This document shows, piece by piece, positions 6,281 through 8,896 of a stretch of DNA of 8,896 nucleotides (position 1 is its first letter; each line of letters opens with the position of its first letter). The position numbers were made by a program, and so were the translations under genes. This stretch comes from AL-N1 sp039178835 (lineage in GTDB: Bacteria > Chloroflexota > Chloroflexia > Chloroflexales > Roseiflexaceae): NCBI GenBank assembly GCA_039178835.1, contig JBCDFA010000335.1, positions 1 through 8,896 of the forward strand. The letters run 5' to 3'. The notes below the pieces were generated by a model. It was not told where the DNA came from. It saw only the letters and a program-made list of their open reading frames with translations, and did not search any database.

Positions 6281-6313
6281 GAGGACTCTGCCTTTCTCAA
6301 CCGGGGAGTCCTC
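6281..6313 (-). other. Stem-loop downstream of WXG100 gene C
   Basis: GAGGACTC (6281-6288) and GAGTCCTC (6306-6313) are perfect 8-bp arms around a 17-base loop, about 24 bases past the gene C stop. There is no U-tract. The sequence differs from the hairpin after A and B, but position and form agree. A hairpin in this place is therefore a shared feature of all three WXG100 genes. Confidence 0.55.
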
Positions 6314-6337
6314 ACACAATCCTAATAACGAATGGCC

Positions 6338-6619
6338 TTATTGATTCCCGCCAGCACTCATGATGTTCTGGTTGATTATCTGTACCTGCCCACGGAGATC
6401 CTCCAGAGTCTGAACAACCTTATCAAGCTGCCCCTTTACTCCTGGCCACTCACTACGAAACTGTCCGGCCAGACTCCCATCCCAGACATTGGGATCGGAA
6501 AGAATTTGTCCCTGGGCATTGAGTGCAGTAATCTGCGCTACCAGGTCGCTGTTAATCAAGGTTTGTAATCTGGTAATCGCTTCACGAGCCGCACCACTTG
6601 ATAGAACACGATCTGACAT
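6338..6619 (-). CDS. WXG100/ESAT-6 family protein, copy C
   Basis: A 93-residue protein of the same length as copies A and B, with 16 differences from them, mostly conservative. The WDG turn (46-48), the LAGQFR segment after it and the SAGGNQ end are kept. The start at 6619 follows AAAGGAG by nine bases; an upstream in-frame TTG at 6652 would lie before that site and is rejected. It is the first gene of the unit driven by the promoter at 6732-6760, with a leader of about 105 bases. The 117-residue WXG-like gene follows it. Role: small helical-hairpin export protein, likely dimer partner of the downstream product. Confidence 0.93.
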   Translation of the reverse strand: MSDRVLSSGAAREAITRLQTLINSDLVAQITALNAQGQILSDPNVWDGSLAGQFRSEWPGVKGQLDKVVQTLEDLRGQVQIINQNIMSAGGNQ

Positions 6620-6731
6620 GTCACATTTCTCCTTTGTGTTGCTTGTTGGCAAGGGGGCTCATCTGCCACCAGTAGTTCCATCTATGGTGGTGTATGAAGG
6701 CAACCTCCCCGCCTCTACTAATTAGAGCCTG

Positions 6732-6760
6732 AGTATACTTAAGATACTCTTTTTTGCCTA
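6732..6760 (-). promoter_or_regulatory. Promoter of WXG100 gene C
   Basis: On the coding strand TAGGCA (6760-6755), 17 bp, TATACT (6737-6732). Hexamers and spacing are identical to the gene B promoter, while the 17 spacer bases differ. This separation of conserved from free positions is what a true promoter shows. It lies downstream of a strong terminator, so it starts a new transcription unit. Confidence 0.68.
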
Positions 6761-6807
6761 TCGTCTAAACAGCCGAATTTTCACACCAATTTGGCCATTA
6801 TTTTGGT

Positions 6808-6854
6808 AGAACCGGCCCTGGAATCGGCCCCAAAACCGGCCCCTAAGCGGCCCT
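6808..6854 (-). promoter_or_regulatory. GGCC-centred repeat cluster upstream of gene C promoter
   Basis: Four GGCC cores start at 6814, 6826, 6838 and 6849, spaced 12, 12 and 11 bp, within units such as AGAACCGGCCCT and AAAACCGGCCCC on the plus strand. The first core begins 54 bp upstream of the -35 element, as at gene B. An extra GGCC at 6793 is off register. The likely role is binding of an unknown transcription factor in several copies on one DNA face. Confidence 0.62.
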
Positions 6855-6897
6855 TAAGAAATCATACCAAGGGTGATTGTGTGTGACTTTGGGAAGC

Positions 6898-6930
6898 AAA
6901 AAAGAAGACTATAGCTATAGCCACAGTCTT
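6898..6930 (-). terminator. Rho-independent terminator of the right-hand unit
   Basis: On the coding strand an 11-bp stem (AAGACTGTGGC pairing with GCTATAGTCTT through two G:T pairs) closes on a TATA tetraloop and is followed by CTTTTTT. It separates the small-protein array and its remnants from the WXG cassette, and lies just upstream of the gene C repeat cluster. It is the strongest terminator in the window. Confidence 0.8.
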
Positions 6931-7169
6931 GAGCAGAATTTGCTAATCAGGATGTTCAGGCTTGAAAAACAATTTGTATGTGTGTAGTTACACAAACGTA
7001 GGTAGTGGATGAATGCTGTAGGATTGTAGAATACACCCTATTGTTGAGCAAAAAACAATGTACTCCTTTCTAAACAATAGCAAAGGGAGCCTCGTTCTTT
7101 ATACCTTCTCTATAGATCGCCGATACAGATTGCGTGCTACATACTCATGTACCACCAACTACAGCAATA

Positions 7170-7391
7170 CTACTTTGATGCGTTGCATGGCTGACACCCA
7201 GCAACATCATGTTGCTGACCACAACAACTCCAAATCCACCAGGCGCCTTCATCATCAATATGGTCGAGATTAGGCTCCTGTCCCCATGGTGTTGGATAAT
7301 AGCGATAATAAATTATCAAGTCGGCACGTAAAGTGCCTGGATGGTACTGATGGGGATTCTGTGGCGTCCCGTTAGAAAGAGTGTTTGTCAT
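7170..7391 (-). CDS. Uncertain ORF or gene remnant (73 aa)
   Basis: From an ATG at 7391 the frame begins MTNTLSNGTPQNPHQYHPG and contains an aromatic segment (LIIYYRYYPTPWGQ) followed by an acidic one and WWIW, ending with several cysteines. No ribosome binding site precedes it; a TTG four codons earlier is no better. Another open frame ends only eight bases upstream. The N-terminal half has protein-like composition, whereas the end (CCGQQHD to the stop) overlaps a DNA palindrome and looks like read-through into noncoding sequence. A decayed gene or a chance frame are the alternatives. Family not recognised. Confidence 0.3.
   Translation of the reverse strand: MTNTLSNGTPQNPHQYHPGTLRADLIIYYRYYPTPWGQEPNLDHIDDEGAWWIWSCCGQQHDVAGCQPCNASK
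7199..7217. repeat. 19-base near-perfect palindrome
   Basis: CAGCAACATCATGTTGCTG consists of two 9-base arms around a single base. As DNA it could be an operator dyad. As RNA it cannot close on one base without losing pairs. It lies inside the uncertain 73-residue frame. Confidence 0.5.
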
Positions 7392-7399
7392 GGTACAAT

Positions 7400-7564
7400 T
7401 CAATCAAAGATAAAGATCCAGCGATGTTCTGGAACTGGCGAGTCGATATCAACTGGGCTTGAGGGCCATCCAGAACGACGACTAGTTTCAATACTATAGG
7501 GATAATTTTGTATAGGTTCTGCTCTCTCAATACGAAACGTCCGTCCAGAATAATCCTGCAGACA
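7400..7564 (-). pseudogene. Open frame without start codon, possible decayed coding sequence
   Basis: Fifty-four codons are open between two in-frame stops, reading LQDYSGRTFRIERAEPIQ near the beginning and EHRWIFIFD at the end. No ATG, GTG or TTG with a ribosome binding site starts it. The frame one register over is also free of stops for about 68 codons, so the open state alone proves little. It lies directly after the broken fourth copy of the small-protein array, where decaying sequence is expected, but it shows no resemblance to that protein. Confidence 0.25.
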
Positions 7565-7609
7565 TCATAGAGCAGCTTCTAACTCAGGCCCAACAATATG
7601 ACCACGTGA

Positions 7610-7655
7610 CCCATTTTGACCGGTCGCGTATAGTAGAGCGTGGCATATCCAACAT
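7610..7655 (-). pseudogene. Broken fourth copy of the small acidic array protein
   Basis: The ribosome binding site (AAAGGAG), spacer and start of the array gene are kept: MLDMPR is still encoded from ATG 7655. Within codon seven 7 bases are missing relative to the intact copies (TACTACA on the coding strand), which shifts the frame. The following bases still match as far as the codons for RPVKM, after which similarity ends. The 27-base spacer before it is nearly identical to that between the first and second copies. Confidence 0.75.
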
Positions 7656-7682
7656 ACCCGTACTCCTTTCCTGTCGAACGCA

Positions 7683-8102
7683 TCACGTCTCTGCGTCCGT
7701 CCCTGCCGCTGCCCGTTGCTGCGCCAGGTGCTCCTCGAACAACACATGCGTTTGCCGCCGTAACCCCCGGACTAATGCCCGCTCTTCGTCCGTGAAGACC
7801 CGCCGCTCATTCCGCATCGTCTCCACTAGCGCATTAATTGTCTCGTATAACGCAAACACCGGGCCCTCTCCTTGCACATGCCGTCCGCGTGCACGCTCCA
7901 ACTCCTGAATGAACTCCTCCTCGTCATCGATACGAAAAATCTCCTGTTCCCGCGCCGCGAATAACTCATCAACCAATTCAATCCCGGGTTCAAAGTCTCC
8001 TGTCTCCCAATTCATCTTCAACACCTGCACCCGCCCTTCTGCCGTGCGTACCATTTTGACCGGACGGCTATAGTAGATGTAGTAGCGCGGCATATCCAAC
8101 AT
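7683..8102 (-). CDS. Small acidic array protein, third copy (139 aa), function unknown
   Basis: Family not recognised. The protein starts MLDMPRYYIYYSRPVKMVRT (short aromatic strand region) and continues with LKMNWETGDFEPGIELVDEL (about residues 29-48) and an acidic helix with IFRIDDEEEF (55-64). It ends in a helical part with GLRRQTHVLFEEHLAQQRAAA. No signal peptide or membrane segment is seen, so it is probably cytosolic. AAAGGAG lies seven bases before the ATG. It is about 88% identical to the copy upstream, 23 bases away. Tandem copies of small acidic proteins are typical of immunity proteins or variable antigens, but nothing here identifies a partner. The gene is certain by homology to its neighbours; the role is open. 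Confidence 0.88.
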   Translation of the reverse strand: MLDMPRYYIYYSRPVKMVRTAEGRVQVLKMNWETGDFEPGIELVDELFAAREQEIFRIDDEEEFIQELERARGRHVQGEGPVFALYETINALVETMRNERRVFTDEERALVRGLRRQTHVLFEEHLAQQRAAAGTDAET

Positions 8103-8125
8103 ACCCGTACTCCTTTCCCGGCCCC

Positions 8126-8542
8126 CTACTCTGCTGCCTCCGTCCCGGCCGCTGCCCGTTGCTGCGCCAGGTGCTCCTCGAACAGCACGTGCGTTTGCCG
8201 CCGCAACCCCCGGATTAACGCCCGCTCTTCGTCCGTCAAGCGTCGCCCCTCACTCCGTGCCGTCTCGGCCAGTGCATTAATCGTCTCGTACAGTGCAAAC
8301 ACCGGGCCTTCCCCCTGTACATGTAAGCCCCGCGCATGCTCCAACTCCTGGATGAACTCCTCCTCATCCATACGAAAAATCTCCTGCTCTCGCGCCGCGA
8401 ATAACTCATCGACCAGTTCAATCCCTGGTTCAAAGTCCCCCGTCCGCCAATTCATCTTCAACACCTGCACCTGTCCTTCTGCCGTGCGGACCATTTTGAC
8501 TGGTCTTCTATAGTAGATGTAGTAGCGCGGCATATCCAACAT
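8126..8542 (-). CDS. Small acidic array protein, second copy (138 aa), function unknown
   Basis: Same plan as the third copy: aromatic start (YYIYYRRPVKM), NWRTGDFEPGIELVDEL, acidic helix with one residue fewer (FRMDEEEF), and a C-terminal helix ending QQRAAAGTEAAE. The most variable part among copies is about residues 95-105 (ETARSEGRRLTDEE here), between two conserved helices, which would be the place to look for specificity. AAAGGAG is seven bases before the ATG. A shorter frame inside it in another register is a shadow. It is presumably cotranscribed with its neighbours. Confidence 0.88.
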   Translation of the reverse strand: MLDMPRYYIYYRRPVKMVRTAEGQVQVLKMNWRTGDFEPGIELVDELFAAREQEIFRMDEEEFIQELEHARGLHVQGEGPVFALYETINALAETARSEGRRLTDEERALIRGLRRQTHVLFEEHLAQQRAAAGTEAAE

Positions 8543-8569
8543 ACCTCTACTCCTTTCCTGTCGAACGCA

Positions 8570-8896
8570 TCACGTCCCTTCTTCCGTCCCGGCGGCTGCC
8601 CGCTGCTGCGCCAGGTGCTCCTCAAACAACACATGCGTTTGCCGCCGTAACCCCCGGATTAACGCCTCCTCCTTGTCTGTGAAGTGTCGCCGCTCGTTCC
8701 GCACCGTCTCGGCTAACGCCTCAATCGTCTCATACAGCGCAAACACCGGACCCTCTCCTTTCACATGCCGTCCCCGTGCCCGCTCCACACTCTGCAGGAA
8801 CTCCTCCTCGTCATCGATACGAAAAATCTCCTGCTCCCGTGCAAAGAGTAACTCATCGACTAGTTCAATCCCTGGTTCAAAGTCCCCCGTCCGCCA
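8570..8896 (-). CDS. Small acidic array protein, first visible copy, 5' end outside window
   Basis: The frame is open from the right edge to a TGA at 8570 (108 residues). It begins inside the conserved WRTGDFEPGIELVDEL segment, so about 30 N-terminal residues are missing. Differences from the other copies cluster in the acidic helix (FRIDDEEEFLQSVERARG) and in the ETVRNERRHFTDKEE segment. A start at a GTG within the conserved region would be wrong, because homology to the other copies continues through it to the edge. More copies and the promoter may lie to the right. Confidence 0.87.
   Translation of the reverse strand, partial: WRTGDFEPGIELVDELLFAREQEIFRIDDEEEFLQSVERARGRHVKGEGPVFALYETIEALAETVRNERRHFTDKEEALIRGLRRQTHVLFEEHLAQQRAAAGTEEGT

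Larger units (their letters stand above)
6620..7169 (-). other. Region between the array remnants and WXG100 gene C
   Basis: The left part holds the gene C leader, promoter, GGCC repeats and terminator listed separately. The right part (6931-7169) has no gene that I can support. It carries 8-bp inverted arms CTATTGTT / AACAATAG near 7039-7081. Between them on the coding strand lies GAAAGGAGTAC, the same 11 bases that form the ribosome binding site of the small-protein array, but no usable start follows. This may be another decayed trace of the array. Confidence 0.45.

Noticed and set aside
7606..7908. Plus-strand frame of 100 codons opposite the array
   Set aside because: It is the antisense of the third array copy and of the broken copy; composition is dominated by R, S and C.
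7683..8896. CRISPR array
   Set aside because: The periodicity of about 440 bases comes from tandem coding genes; there are no short regular repeats with spacers.

Overview
The window reads as a bacterial accessory locus with every credible gene on the minus strand, so transcription runs from the right edge to the left. The best-recognised genes are ESAT-6/WXG100-type proteins. Together with a cut-off gene at the left edge that resembles EspG secretion chaperones, they suggest a type VII secretion-like (ESX-like) export cassette. The source may be a Ktedonobacteria-type Chloroflexota or another Gram-positive-type genome. That placement is inference from gene style only; no rRNA, tRNA or other taxonomic marker is present. 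No secretion ATPase (EccC/FtsK type), membrane component or transposase is in the window.

Right end (about 7170-8896): a head-to-tail array of a small acidic protein of unknown function. It holds one copy cut by the window edge (8570-8896), two intact copies (8126-8542 and 7683-8102) and a decayed fourth copy with its ribosome binding site (7610-7655). Past it lie poorly supported coding remnants (7400-7564 and 7170-7391) and a strong rho-independent terminator (6898-6930), which closes this transcription unit. The array is visibly richer in GC than the rest.

Middle and left (about 1-6860): the WXG cassette. In transcription order it holds a WXG100 protein (copy C, 6338-6619), a WXG-like protein with a charged tail (5859-6212), WXG100 copy B (4949-5230), a 756-residue helical/coiled-coil protein (2534-4804), a second charged-tail protein (2057-2419), WXG100 copy A (1134-1415) and the EspG-like gene (1-824). 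The order suggests three pairings of a WXG100 protein with a larger partner, as in Esx or PE/PPE heterodimers, with an EspG-like chaperone at the end. A and B encode identical proteins; C is about 83% identical to them.

Regulation: WXG genes C and B each have an upstream region with the same architecture. It has a TAGGCA / 17 bp / TATACT promoter and, exactly 54 bp upstream of the -35 element, the first of a run of GGCC-centred repeats spaced 11-12 bp. Gene A lacks these repeats and instead has a different perfect 12-bp tandem repeat far upstream. Each of the three WXG100 genes is followed by a stem-loop without a clear U-tract. The 756-residue gene ends in a terminator-like hairpin. Beyond the genes listed, the longer gene-free stretches hold only short inverted repeats, one possible gene vestige and a few very small open frames.
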